A stretch of 6,349 bases of DNA from Chloroflexota bacterium (GTDB lineage: Bacteria; Chloroflexota; Dehalococcoidia; Dehalococcoidales; JAHJRU01), in NCBI GenBank assembly GCA_018830745.1, contig JAHJRU010000111.1, positions 1-6,349 on the forward strand. The letters are read 5' to 3'. Positions 1 to 6,349 of the stretch are shown here, in pieces. The notes beneath the pieces are model-generated. The model saw nothing but the letters and a program-made list of their open reading frames with translations. It was not told where the DNA came from and made no database searches. Position 1 is the stretch's first letter. Each line of letters begins with the position of its first letter. The position numbers and the translations under genes are program-made.

Positions 1-1070
1 ACGCGCATGCTGCCGTCAATCTGGAAGGTGTGCTCGTTAATGACCTCGTATTCCTTTTCCACTGCAGCCAGCTCATCACCTACCGGTCCGACAATTTCCT
101 CGACCAGGCCGCTGAGACTGACGATACCGGCGGTGCCACCATATTCATCCACTGCCACGGCCATGCGGTAGTTTTTATCCTGCATTTCAGCGAAAAGCTC
201 GTTCATGCGTTTGGTCTCCGGCGTAAAATAGGCCGGGCGGATAAGCTCATCGATGGGGCTGTCATTATTGATGGTGCCCTTAGCCAATCCCATAAGCACG
301 TCCTTGACGGAGAGAATGCCGACTACATTATCCATATTTTCCTGGAAGATGGGGAAGCGGGAGAGGGGAGACTCGGCGTAGAGTTTCAGGAAATCGGCGA
401 TGGTGGAGCCTCCCTGAATAGCGATGACCCCGGGGCGTGGTACCATGACTTCGGTGACCGACCGGTCACCGAAGTCAAATATCTTATGGAGCAGCTTGGC
501 TTCTGCTTCCTCGACCGTTCCCTCCTTGTGGCCTACGGAAATCATGGTACGGATTTCCTCATCACTGATAATAGAGCGTGGCATTGGCGTTCCGCCAACC
601 ATTCTGGTGAAGCCGGAGGCGATCCAGCTCAGCACTAGCACGAAGGGGGAGAACAGCCATGATATTGCCCTTAGAGGGCGGACAAATAGTAAAGATAGCT
701 TCTCGGGGTGATGGGCGGCTATTGTCTTGGGCGTGGTCTCACCGAATATCAAAATGATAACGGTTACACTTGCCGTGGCAATGATGATACCATATTTCTC
801 TCCCAGTTCTGAGACAGCCAGGGTGGTGGCTAGGGCGGCGGCAGCCGTATTTACCAGGGTATTGCCGAGCAGTATGGTGGATAGCAGCCTCTCCGGTCGC
901 TCAATCATCCTGGCTACCAGCCTGGCGCCTTTAACTTTGGAGGCAATCAAATGCTCCAGCCGGAACCTTTGCAGAGAGAAAAAGGCGGTTTCTGAACTAG
1001 AGAAGAACCCGGACAAAAGGAGGCAAACAAGGAATAACACTATATATAGTAGTGGTTCAGTATCAGACAT
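1..1070 (-). CDS. CNNM (DUF21)/CBS-pair/CorC family membrane protein, C-terminus outside window
   Basis: The gene starts at ATG 1070-1068 and reads 356 codons to the left edge without a stop. The N-terminus has a hydrophobic segment (about residues 7-22) leading into S-G-F-F-S-S-S-E-T-A, the hallmark of the DUF21/CNNM transmembrane domain. Further hydrophobic stretches lie near 64-85, 94-110 and 133-153, with I-F-G-E-T-T-P-K at 108-115. Two CBS domains follow (about 203-265 and 270-330); the second contains A-V-D-E-Y-G-G-T-A-G-I-V, typical of this family. The last residues seen (about 340-356) open the C-terminal CorC/HlyC domain, so roughly 75 residues are missing. Known members include bacterial CorC/YfjD/TlyC-like proteins linked to magnesium export; older annotations call them hemolysins. 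Magnesium or other divalent cation transport at the inner membrane is inferred from family. It diverges from tsaD. The start is supported because the family usually has a short lead before S-G-F-F-S, and the upstream frame meets TAA before any other start codon. Confidence 0.93.
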   Translation of the reverse strand, partial: MSDTEPLLYIVLFLVCLLLSGFFSSSETAFFSLQRFRLEHLIASKVKGARLVARMIERPERLLSTILLGNTLVNTAAAALATTLAVSELGEKYGIIIATASVTVIILIFGETTPKTIAAHHPEKLSLLFVRPLRAISWLFSPFVLVLSWIASGFTRMVGGTPMPRSIISDEEIRTMISVGHKEGTVEEAEAKLLHKIFDFGDRSVTEVMVPRPGVIAIQGGSTIADFLKLYAESPLSRFPIFQENMDNVVGILSVKDVLMGLAKGTINNDSPIDELIRPAYFTPETKRMNELFAEMQDKNYRMAVAVDEYGGTAGIVSLSGLVEEIVGPVGDELAAVEKEYEVINEHTFQIDGSMR

Positions 1071-1106
1071 ATAAAACCGCCCCGTTAACGGGTTTTATAA
1101 CCTCCT
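1071..1106 (-). promoter_or_regulatory. Leader with SD-hairpin-AUG arrangement for the CNNM/CBS gene
   Basis: On the minus strand a strong AGGAGG (1106-1101) is followed by TT, then ATAAAACC (1098-1091), a 12-nt middle, GGTTTTAT (1078-1071) and directly ATG. The two 8-nt arms are perfect inverted repeats, and the middle contains CGTTAACG, itself palindromic. Read linearly, the SD lies 30 nt from the ATG, too far for normal initiation. If the arms pair, SD and ATG come close together, and fraying of the A/U-rich stem base would give a usual spacing. A weaker purine run, GGGG then GG, inside the loop is the alternative ribosome site. The sequence is directly visible; the function is inferred. 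Confidence 0.5.
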
Positions 1107-1124
1107 ATTGCAGGTCTTGTTGCC

Positions 1125-1153
1125 ATCATAACATTGGCTAAGGGGCGTGTCAA
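1125..1153 (-). promoter_or_regulatory. Sigma-70 type promoter for the CNNM/CBS gene
   Basis: On the minus strand TTGACA (1153-1148, perfect -35) is followed by a 17-nt spacer and TATGAT (1130-1125, 5 of 6 to the -10 consensus), with a TG one base ahead of the -10. Expected transcription start is near 1118, giving a leader of about 48 nt that includes the SD and hairpin at 1106-1071. Its -35 lies where the -35 of the opposite-facing tsaD promoter would be. Confidence 0.75.
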
Positions 1154-1162
1154 AGGTATCTA

Positions 1163-1171
1163 TGCTATAAT
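1163..1171 (+). promoter_or_regulatory. Extended -10 promoter of tsaD, predicting a leaderless transcript
   Basis: TG-C-TATAAT is a perfect extended -10 element (TG at 1163-1164, TATAAT at 1166-1171). No convincing -35 sits 16-18 nt upstream, which fits extended -10 promoters. Only 9 nt separate the -10 from the tsaD ATG, so the transcript should start at or within a few bases of the start codon. The GGAG at 1175-1178 is only 2 nt from ATG, too close to be a good Shine-Dalgarno site. Confidence 0.6.
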
Positions 1172-1180
1172 TCTGGAGAT

Positions 1181-2188
1181 ATGAAAATCCTCGGCATCGA
1201 GACCTCTTGCGATGAGACCGCGGCGGCGGTAGTGGAAGATGGGGCTAGGATTCTGTCAAATAAGATAGCCTCTCAGGTAGAAATCCATGCCCGCTATGGG
1301 GGCATTGTGCCTGAGGTAGCTTCCCGCCAGCACCTCCTGGCTATTACACCCACCATAGAGATGGCGATGGCTGAGGCTGAAGTTGGCTGGCGTGACCTGG
1401 CTGGCATTGCCGTTACCATCGGTCCGGGCCTGGCTGGCTCATTGCTGGTCGGGGTGAACATGGCTAAGGGCATGGCGCTGGCGCAGGGGTTGCCGATTAC
1501 CGGCGTTAACCATCTGGAGGCGCATATCTATGCCAACTGGCTGGGTGGCGATGCCCCGTCTTTCCCCCTGATATGCCTTATCGTCTCCGGAGGGCACAGT
1601 GACCTGGTACTGGTTAAAGGGCACGGCGACTACGTGGTGCTGGGGCGGACGCGAGACGATGCTGCCGGAGAGGCTTTTGACAAAGCGGCCAGGATACTGG
1701 GGCTGGGCTACCCCGGTGGTCCGGCTATGGAAAAGGCTGCCACCGGTAGTCCGGTCTCTTTTCAGTTGCCCCGTGCCTGGCTCAAGGGGAACAGCGATTT
1801 CAGTTTCAGCGGCCTTAAGACGGCATTGCTCCGTCTGGTTGAAGCTGGTGAAGTGGCGCGCTGGGGGGAGCCGGATAACGGTCGCCGCAGCGCTGCTGAG
1901 GCAGCCGCCAGCTTCCAGGAAGCGGTGGTAGATGTTCTGGTAACCAAGACAGTGGCCGTTGCCCGGGAACGTCGGGTCAAGCAGGTTCTGCTGGCGGGTG
2001 GGGTGGCCTCCAATACATTGCTTCGACAGCGGCTGATGGATAGTTCTCCCGTGCCGGTATTGATACCTGCCCCGATATTATGCACCGATAATGCCGCCAT
2101 GACGGCTGCCTGTGGCTATTACCGGTTTCAGGCTGGCAAGACTGATGACTTTGGTTTGGATGTTATACCCGGCCTCAAACTGGGATAG
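1181..2188 (+). CDS. tsaD: tRNA N6-adenosine threonylcarbamoyltransferase TsaD (Gcp/YgjD)
   Basis: This 335-residue protein is full length for the family. It transfers the threonylcarbamoyl group from threonylcarbamoyl-AMP to A37 of tRNAs that read ANN codons, acting in the cytoplasm with TsaB and TsaE. It has the ASKHA-fold start [13 protein letters not shown], the [12 protein letters not shown] block (40-51), the metal-binding H-L-E-A-H with His111 and His115, V-S-G-G-H (135-139), the G-E-A-F-D-K-A-A stretch (163-170), L-A-G-G-V-A-S-N (271-278) and T-D-N-A-A-M with the third metal ligand Asp303. No key residue is missing. The start is fixed by the conserved N-terminus. It is divergent from the CNNM/CBS gene and convergent with the DUF2851 gene, overlapping it by 61 bases at the 3' end. 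Neither tsaB nor tsaE is in the window. Confidence 0.98.
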   Translation: MKILGIETSCDETAAAVVEDGARILSNKIASQVEIHARYGGIVPEVASRQHLLAITPTIEMAMAEAEVGWRDLAGIAVTIGPGLAGSLLVGVNMAKGMALAQGLPITGVNHLEAHIYANWLGGDAPSFPLICLIVSGGHSDLVLVKGHGDYVVLGRTRDDAAGEAFDKAARILGLGYPGGPAMEKAATGSPVSFQLPRAWLKGNSDFSFSGLKTALLRLVEAGEVARWGEPDNGRRSAAEAAASFQEAVVDVLVTKTVAVARERRVKQVLLAGGVASNTLLRQRLMDSSPVPVLIPAPILCTDNAAMTAACGYYRFQAGKTDDFGLDVIPGLKLG

Positions 2189-3480
2189 TTGACTGTACTC
2201 AGCGGGCAGCCATGGCATTTGCCTTGAGTGCAGAGGGTGTTATAAGTGTGAATCAGCCCTTGTTGGCGCCGGGCGGAATCGACCAGGCGGCTATTAAATC
2301 CCAGCTGGCTAAGCATATGTTGCTCTACGGAATTTGTAACGAGACGGGGGTAGCTCTTATACAGCTCGAGGGATTTCTTTTTTAACCCACGTTGGGAGTT
2401 AAGCCTTCCCCAGGCAAAGGTAAAAGGGAGGAGGACATTGACAACTATATCAGCCGCTCTGGCTTTGCCCAGTAAAGGTGAAAGCATCTGGATGCTGGAG
2501 CCAAGACCGGTCACCATCAGTCCGGCTTCTAATTGGCGATACCCTTTTCCCGGCGGCGTGTGATGGACCAGGTTGAGCATCTCGGTTAATAATCCTGTCT
2601 TTCTGTAGCGGAGTACAAGATGGCTTATAGCCGTAATACGGCGGACCGGATGGTTGGCTGGTCTGACGCGAAACGTGTCCCAACCGTCTGTTGGCATAGC
2701 CTGGCTGAGGTTGAAAGACGCCCATTGCTTCTCCAGGGTGGTAGCCGATCTATCACCAAAGGCATCCTCCGGGTGCGTAGCTTGCTGCTGTGAAGGCAGG
2801 AGCCCAGCGGTTCCCAGTAAAAGGGCTTGAAGCATAGTCAGGCACCCTTCGGCCGTTGTCTTTTTTAGCGCCATAACCTCCAGGTTCGGGAGAGGTAACC
2901 GGCGGGCTAGCTCCAGAAAGGGGAGCTTGTTTTTAGCATAACCCAGGGCTCCCATTATTCCCTGGTAAAGGGTCTGGCCCGGCCCGTACTGGGCTATATC
3001 GGCTTTGAATCTGCTCGCCTTGATTAAAAAGCGTTTATCTCCCTGGCTTTCCAGGCATTCAACTGCCCTGTGGGGGGCGGAACTGTCCCAGCTACGGGAG
3101 CATGATTTGTTCGGGGCGGGCTGGTGATACAGCCAATCAGAGCTGGGATTGTTTTCCCCGGCCGGGTGTTTACACAGCACCAGAGTGGGAACCATTCCCC
3201 CGTTCTGAAGGCGAGTCATTATCGGACTGTTCTGCCTCCATACTACATGTAAGATGACTCTGTTGTAAATGGGGTTATGATGGTGCTGGTGGGCGCGCCA
3301 ATCGCTGGACCGGACATGAATCTCTATATCACCCTTAAGCAATCCGCCAACAGTGGTAATGACCGCATCCCGGAAATCGGCTCCCTGACCGTCATTGGGC
3401 CGTCCGGGGTAGAGTATTTCTATGGTCTCACCGCGGTCAGTAGTTAGCTCAGATCCATTCCGTAGCAGGCGCTGCCACAA
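2128..3480 (-). CDS. DUF2851 family protein of unknown function
   Basis: I recognise this as DUF2851 from [12 protein letters not shown] (50-61 counted from the TTG), then [17 protein letters not shown] (64-80), a later L-Y-x-x-I-M-x-A-L-G-Y-x-x-N-K-x-P-F-L-E-L-A segment, and a C-terminal C-x4-C-x2-C cluster. The acidic/His-rich front block looks like a possible metal or catalytic site, and the cysteines could bind metal; both are inference, since I know of no established activity. No signal peptide or membrane segment is evident, so it is probably cytoplasmic. The only standard start codon in the open frame is TTG at 3480-3478, which lacks a Shine-Dalgarno site and trims the expected N-terminus. 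An ATA at 3513-3511 has AGGGGG 8 nt upstream and would add [11 protein letters not shown]. The last 19 residues after the cysteine cluster are encoded opposite the 3' end of tsaD. The gene lies downstream of, and probably under control of, the HTH gene. Confidence 0.85.
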   Translation of the reverse strand: MWQRLLRNGSELTTDRGETIEILYPGRPNDGQGADFRDAVITTVGGLLKGDIEIHVRSSDWRAHQHHHNPIYNRVILHVVWRQNSPIMTRLQNGGMVPTLVLCKHPAGENNPSSDWLYHQPAPNKSCSRSWDSSAPHRAVECLESQGDKRFLIKASRFKADIAQYGPGQTLYQGIMGALGYAKNKLPFLELARRLPLPNLEVMALKKTTAEGCLTMLQALLLGTAGLLPSQQQATHPEDAFGDRSATTLEKQWASFNLSQAMPTDGWDTFRVRPANHPVRRITAISHLVLRYRKTGLLTEMLNLVHHTPPGKGYRQLEAGLMVTGLGSSIQMLSPLLGKARAADIVVNVLLPFTFAWGRLNSQRGLKKKSLELYKSYPRLVTNSVEQHMLSQLGFNSRLVDSARRQQGLIHTYNTLCTQGKCHGCPLSTVNYPSLRPGITSKPKSSVLPA

Positions 3481-3510
3481 GCTGACTATTTGGCTTTCGC
3501 GGGGTTCTTC

Positions 3511-3527
3511 TATTGGTCCTACCCCCT
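3511..3527 (-). promoter_or_regulatory. Ribosome binding site pointing to an upstream non-standard (ATA) start of the DUF2851 gene
   Basis: On the minus strand AGGGGG (3527-3522) and a second AGGA (3520-3517) precede ATA (3513-3511), which is in frame with the DUF2851 gene. The AGGGGG-to-ATA spacing is 8 nt, ideal for initiation. The TTG at 3480 has nothing similar. Either AUA is used as a start, or an ATG was changed to ATA by mutation or sequencing/assembly error. Confidence 0.45.
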
Positions 3528-3577
3528 CTCTGTCCCAACTATGCCTGCGATTGAGATCCGGCGAGCAAGTGATAACA

Positions 3578-3607
3578 AGTATACACGGTAACGTGTATTG
3601 AGGTCAA
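3578..3607 (-). promoter_or_regulatory. Sigma-70 type promoter for the DUF2851 gene
   Basis: On the minus strand TTGACC (3607-3602, 5 of 6) is followed by 18 nt and TATACT (3583-3578, 5 of 6). The -35 overlaps the TGA stop codon of the upstream HTH gene. Expected transcription start is near 3571, leaving a leader of about 58 nt to the ATA or 91 nt to the TTG. A perfect dyad fills most of the spacer and runs into the -10, so the promoter is well placed to be repressed. Confidence 0.6.
3581..3598. promoter_or_regulatory. Operator-like dyad inside the DUF2851 promoter
   Basis: ATACACG-GTAA-CGTGTAT is a perfect inverted repeat with 7-bp arms and a 4-bp centre. It overlaps the -10 hexamer and lies between the two promoter elements, a classical repressor position. 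Its size suits a dimer of an XRE/Cro-type protein, and the gene for such a protein ends immediately upstream. No U-run follows it on the minus strand, so it is not a good terminator. Binding by the neighbouring HTH protein is inference. Confidence 0.55.
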
Positions 3608-3852
3608 GGCCTGGCCTGTTTTTCAGGAGGAACAGCTTCATATTTGAAGTCGGCTTGTTCGGCAATGATGGAAAGGAGGGTAGAGGAAGCACCGCGGGGC
3701 AGGTACATACCGGTCTCCCACTCGCTTATAGTCTGCTGGCGTACCCCCAGTTGGTCAGCCAGCTGGCGCTGGGTTAATCCCAGGTGACGCCGCAGTGTCT
3801 GAATGTCCTGGCCATCCCACTGCTTTCGTTTAACGTGAGGGTCACGCTGCAT
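3604..3852 (-). CDS. Small XRE-type helix-turn-helix DNA-binding protein
   Basis: This 82-residue protein is essentially one HTH_3 (Cro/CI-type) domain. Residues 16-48 carry L-R-R-H-L-G-L-T-Q-R-Q-L-A-D-Q-L-G-V-R-Q-Q-T-I-S-E-W-E-T-G, with the first helix of the motif near 27-35 and the recognition helix near 38-46. A P-R-G-A-S-S-T-L-L-S-I-I-A-E segment follows (52-65), then a short polar tail. The N-terminal 13 residues are basic and contain a Trp before the domain. It should bind DNA as a dimer; there is no ligand domain and no sign of a toxin partner, so a dedicated local repressor is the simplest reading. The start is the only ATG ahead of the domain. No Shine-Dalgarno sequence precedes it and its promoter nearly touches the ATG, so the transcript is probably leaderless. 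The DUF2851 gene follows 123 nt downstream (to its TTG) in the same reading frame. Confidence 0.88.
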   Translation of the reverse strand: MQRDPHVKRKQWDGQDIQTLRRHLGLTQRQLADQLGVRQQTISEWETGMYLPRGASSTLLSIIAEQADFKYEAVPPEKQARP

Positions 3853-3858
3853 GCTTGA

Positions 3859-3887
3859 ATTCTACACTTTTTTAGATTAGCGGTCAA
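3859..3887 (-). promoter_or_regulatory. Sigma-70 type promoter of the HTH gene, predicting a leaderless transcript
   Basis: On the minus strand TTGACC (3887-3882, 5 of 6) is followed by exactly 17 nt and TAGAAT (3864-3859, 5 of 6). Six bases separate the -10 from the ATG at 3852, so the expected start of transcription falls on the first base of the start codon. The bases ahead of ATG (TTCAAGC) hold no ribosome binding site. The -35 hexamer is identical to that of the DUF2851 promoter. Confidence 0.68.
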
Positions 3888-4032
3888 AGTCGGGAGGGTA
3901 TATTGGGGAGCCATAGAGGCGGATAACATACCAGAAGATAGAAAAGGGAAGAAAAATACCTGTCTTGGCGAGAAATGTGATAATAAATGTGTAAAGAGGG
4001 ACATAAAGGGCTATAAATAATAGTAAAAATAG

Positions 4033-4062
4033 TTGCATTGGGATGGCAAACTGCGCTATTAT
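4033..4062 (+). promoter_or_regulatory. Probable groESL promoter
   Basis: TTGCAT (4033-4038, weak -35) is followed by an 18-nt spacer and TATTAT (4057-4062, 5 of 6 to the -10 consensus). Expected transcription start is near 4069, which places the CIRCE element across the start and in the untranslated leader, its usual position in HrcA-controlled operons. The -10 is convincing, the -35 only moderate. Confidence 0.55.
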
Positions 4063-4066
4063 GTAA

Positions 4067-4093
4067 TTAGCAGTCGAAGGTCGGGATTGCTAA
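4067..4093. promoter_or_regulatory. CIRCE operator (HrcA binding site), two bases off consensus
   Basis: TTAGCAGTC, 9 nt, then GATTGCTAA. The consensus is TTAGCACTC-N9-GAGTGCTAA, so 16 of 18 arm positions match and the spacer length is exact. The two deviations are at mirror positions (left arm 7, right arm 3), leaving a G opposite T, which still pairs as a G-U wobble in RNA. CIRCE is bound by the repressor HrcA, which releases it on heat stress when the chaperonin is occupied. No hrcA gene is in the window. Confidence 0.88.
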
Positions 4094-4128
4094 TTTTTAC
4101 TTTAAAGCTATGAGGAAGGAGGAAAAGC

Positions 4129-4422
4129 ATGGTAGTTAAATTGAAACCGTTAGCTGACCGGGTGGTCATCAAGCCCACCGAGAGGGAAGAGGTCACCAAG
4201 GGAGGTATAATCCTGCCCGATACGGTCAAGGAGAAACCTCAGGAAGGCGAGATTGTTGCCGTGGGCCCAGGCAGATTGGATGAAGACGGCAAGCGAATTG
4301 CGTTGGATGTCAAGGTAGGGGACAAGGTGCTTTATGCCCGGTATGCCGGCACCGAGGTCAAGGTTGATGATGTCGACTATGTAATTCTGAGGGAAACCGA
4401 TATTTTAGCTAAGAAGGCTTAG
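4129..4422 (+). CDS. groES: Co-chaperonin GroES (Cpn10)
   Basis: This 97-residue protein is the normal length for GroES, the heptameric lid that closes the GroEL folding chamber in the cytoplasm. It opens with [13 protein letters not shown] (4-16), matching the family signature. The mobile loop is at about 17-34 and includes the GroEL-contact segment G-G-I-I-L-P. The roof loop lies near 46-56 and the C-terminal strand V-D-Y-V-I-L-R-E at 82-89. The ATG is supported by AAGGAGG at 4116-4122 with a 6-nt spacer. groEL follows after 33 nt with no terminator between, so the two are co-transcribed. Control is expected through the CIRCE element in the leader. Nothing in the sequence looks altered. Confidence 0.98.
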   Translation: MVVKLKPLADRVVIKPTEREEVTKGGIILPDTVKEKPQEGEIVAVGPGRLDEDGKRIALDVKVGDKVLYARYAGTEVKVDDVDYVILRETDILAKKA

Positions 4423-4446
4423 CTGCAGGGTAATTTCATTAATTAA

Positions 4447-6087
<1,641 letters not shown>

Positions 6088-6111
6088 TACCCGGAAATTA
6101 CCCGAAAGAAC

Positions 6112-6142
6112 GAGTAGCCGCGGCCTTGGGTCGCGGCTACTC
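6112..6142. terminator. Strong hairpin between convergent groEL and M16 peptidase genes
   Basis: GAGTAGCCGCG (6112-6122) is the exact reverse complement of CGCGGCTACTC (6132-6142), an 11-bp G/C-rich stem. The intervening GCC-TTG-GGT can extend it by two G-C pairs and a wobble. It lies between the stop codons of two convergent genes, so it could end transcription from both sides. The U-runs are poor on either side (TGCATTTA on plus, GTTCTTTC on minus), so efficiency as an intrinsic terminator is uncertain. Confidence 0.72.
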
Positions 6143-6147
6143 TGCAT

Positions 6148-6349
6148 TTAGAGCTTGAGCAGCTTCTCCAGAGGAGCAGAATCGGTAATGGGGCCCACTA
6201 AAGCCAGGTGTAGCTGGTTATCCCGCAGTAACTCCTGGGCTACTTCGGCGACCTCTTCAATGGTGATGGCGTTAATGATAGCCGTTACTTCATCAACACC
6301 GAGGATGCGCTTGTTGAGTGTCTCCTGCCCGCCCAGCCATCCAGCCACA
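6148..6349 (-). CDS. M16 family zinc peptidase (pitrilysin-like), C-terminal fragment only
   Basis: The frame enters from the right edge and ends at TAA 6150-6148; about 67 residues are visible. The segment G-W-L-G-G-Q-E-T-L-N-K-R-I-L, then V-D-E-V-T-A-I-I-N-A-I-T-I-E-E-V-A-E-V-A and L-A-L-V-G-P-I near the end, matches the last domain of M16 proteins of the processing-peptidase/YmxG type. The catalytic H-x-x-E-H motif would be in the N-terminal half, outside the window, so activity cannot be judged. The first visible full codon is GTG (6348-6346), which codes for an internal Val rather than a start. It is convergent with groEL. Confidence 0.85.
   Translation of the reverse strand, partial: VAGWLGGQETLNKRILGVDEVTAIINAITIEEVAEVAQELLRDNQLHLALVGPITDSAPLEKLLKL

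Noticed and set aside
30..638. Open frame of about 200 codons on the plus strand
   Set aside because: It is antisense to the CNNM/CBS gene, whose minus-strand translation carries clear domain motifs; the plus-strand protein resembles nothing and has no ribosome site.
1081..1098. CCCGTTAACGGG followed by TTTT as a plus-strand intrinsic terminator
   Set aside because: The stem would be only four pairs around a TTAA loop and no plus-strand gene lies upstream; it fits better as part of the minus-strand leader.
1762..2100. Minus-strand open frame inside tsaD
   Set aside because: It is antisense to conserved TsaD motifs and its product has no recognisable features.
3604..3852. HTH protein as the antitoxin of a toxin-antitoxin pair
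   Set aside because: The adjacent DUF2851 protein is about 450 residues, has no toxin resemblance, and is separated by its own promoter; no small toxin frame is nearby.
3774..4004. Minus-strand open frame across the HTH start and the upstream region
   Set aside because: It overlaps the HTH gene in another frame, covers the HTH promoter, and shows no domain or ribosome site.
3888..4032. Possible small gene or further promoter in the AT-rich spacer before groES
   Set aside because: ATGs here open frames of only a few codons, and TATAAA at 4012-4017 has no matching -35 element.

Overview
The window is a stretch of ordinary bacterial chromosome. I place it in Chloroflexota, probably class Dehalococcoidia. 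This rests on remembered family resemblance: the GroEL N-terminal half, with its [12 protein letters not shown] block, and a DUF2851 protein beside a small XRE-type regulator. No search was run. I see no mobile element, CRISPR array, tRNA or rRNA.

Layout, left to right. (1) Positions 1-1070, minus strand: most of a CNNM/DUF21-CBS-CorC membrane protein, whose C-terminus lies beyond the window. (2) 1071-1180: a compact divergent control region with a near-consensus sigma-70 promoter for the membrane protein and an extended -10 element almost touching the tsaD start codon. (3) 1181-2188, plus strand: tsaD, the catalytic subunit of the tRNA t6A synthesis machinery. (4) 2128-3480 (perhaps to 3513), minus strand: a DUF2851 protein of unknown function whose tail overlaps the tail of tsaD. 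(5) 3604-3852, minus strand: an 82-residue XRE-type helix-turn-helix protein just upstream of the DUF2851 gene. Between these two genes is a promoter with a perfect 7-4-7 dyad in its core, the best candidate operator in the window. (6) 3853-4128: a divergent intergenic region with the HTH promoter on one side and a groESL promoter plus a slightly degenerate CIRCE operator on the other. The stretch between them (about 3888-4032) is AT-rich and shows no gene or site I can support. (7) 4129-6087, plus strand: groES and groEL, a two-gene heat-shock operon closed by a strong hairpin at 6112-6142. (8) 6148-6349, minus strand: the C-terminal end of an M16-family peptidase that enters from the right edge.

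How the parts work together. groES and groEL form the chaperonin and are probably repressed by HrcA through CIRCE. TsaD works with TsaB, TsaE and TsaC/TsaC2 partners encoded elsewhere. The HTH and DUF2851 genes form a co-oriented pair that may be a small self-contained regulatory unit with no known function; this is the least understood part of the window. Expression signals are unusual in three places. tsaD and the HTH gene look leaderless. The membrane-protein gene has its Shine-Dalgarno sequence separated from the ATG by an 8-bp perfect inverted repeat that could fold to restore normal spacing.
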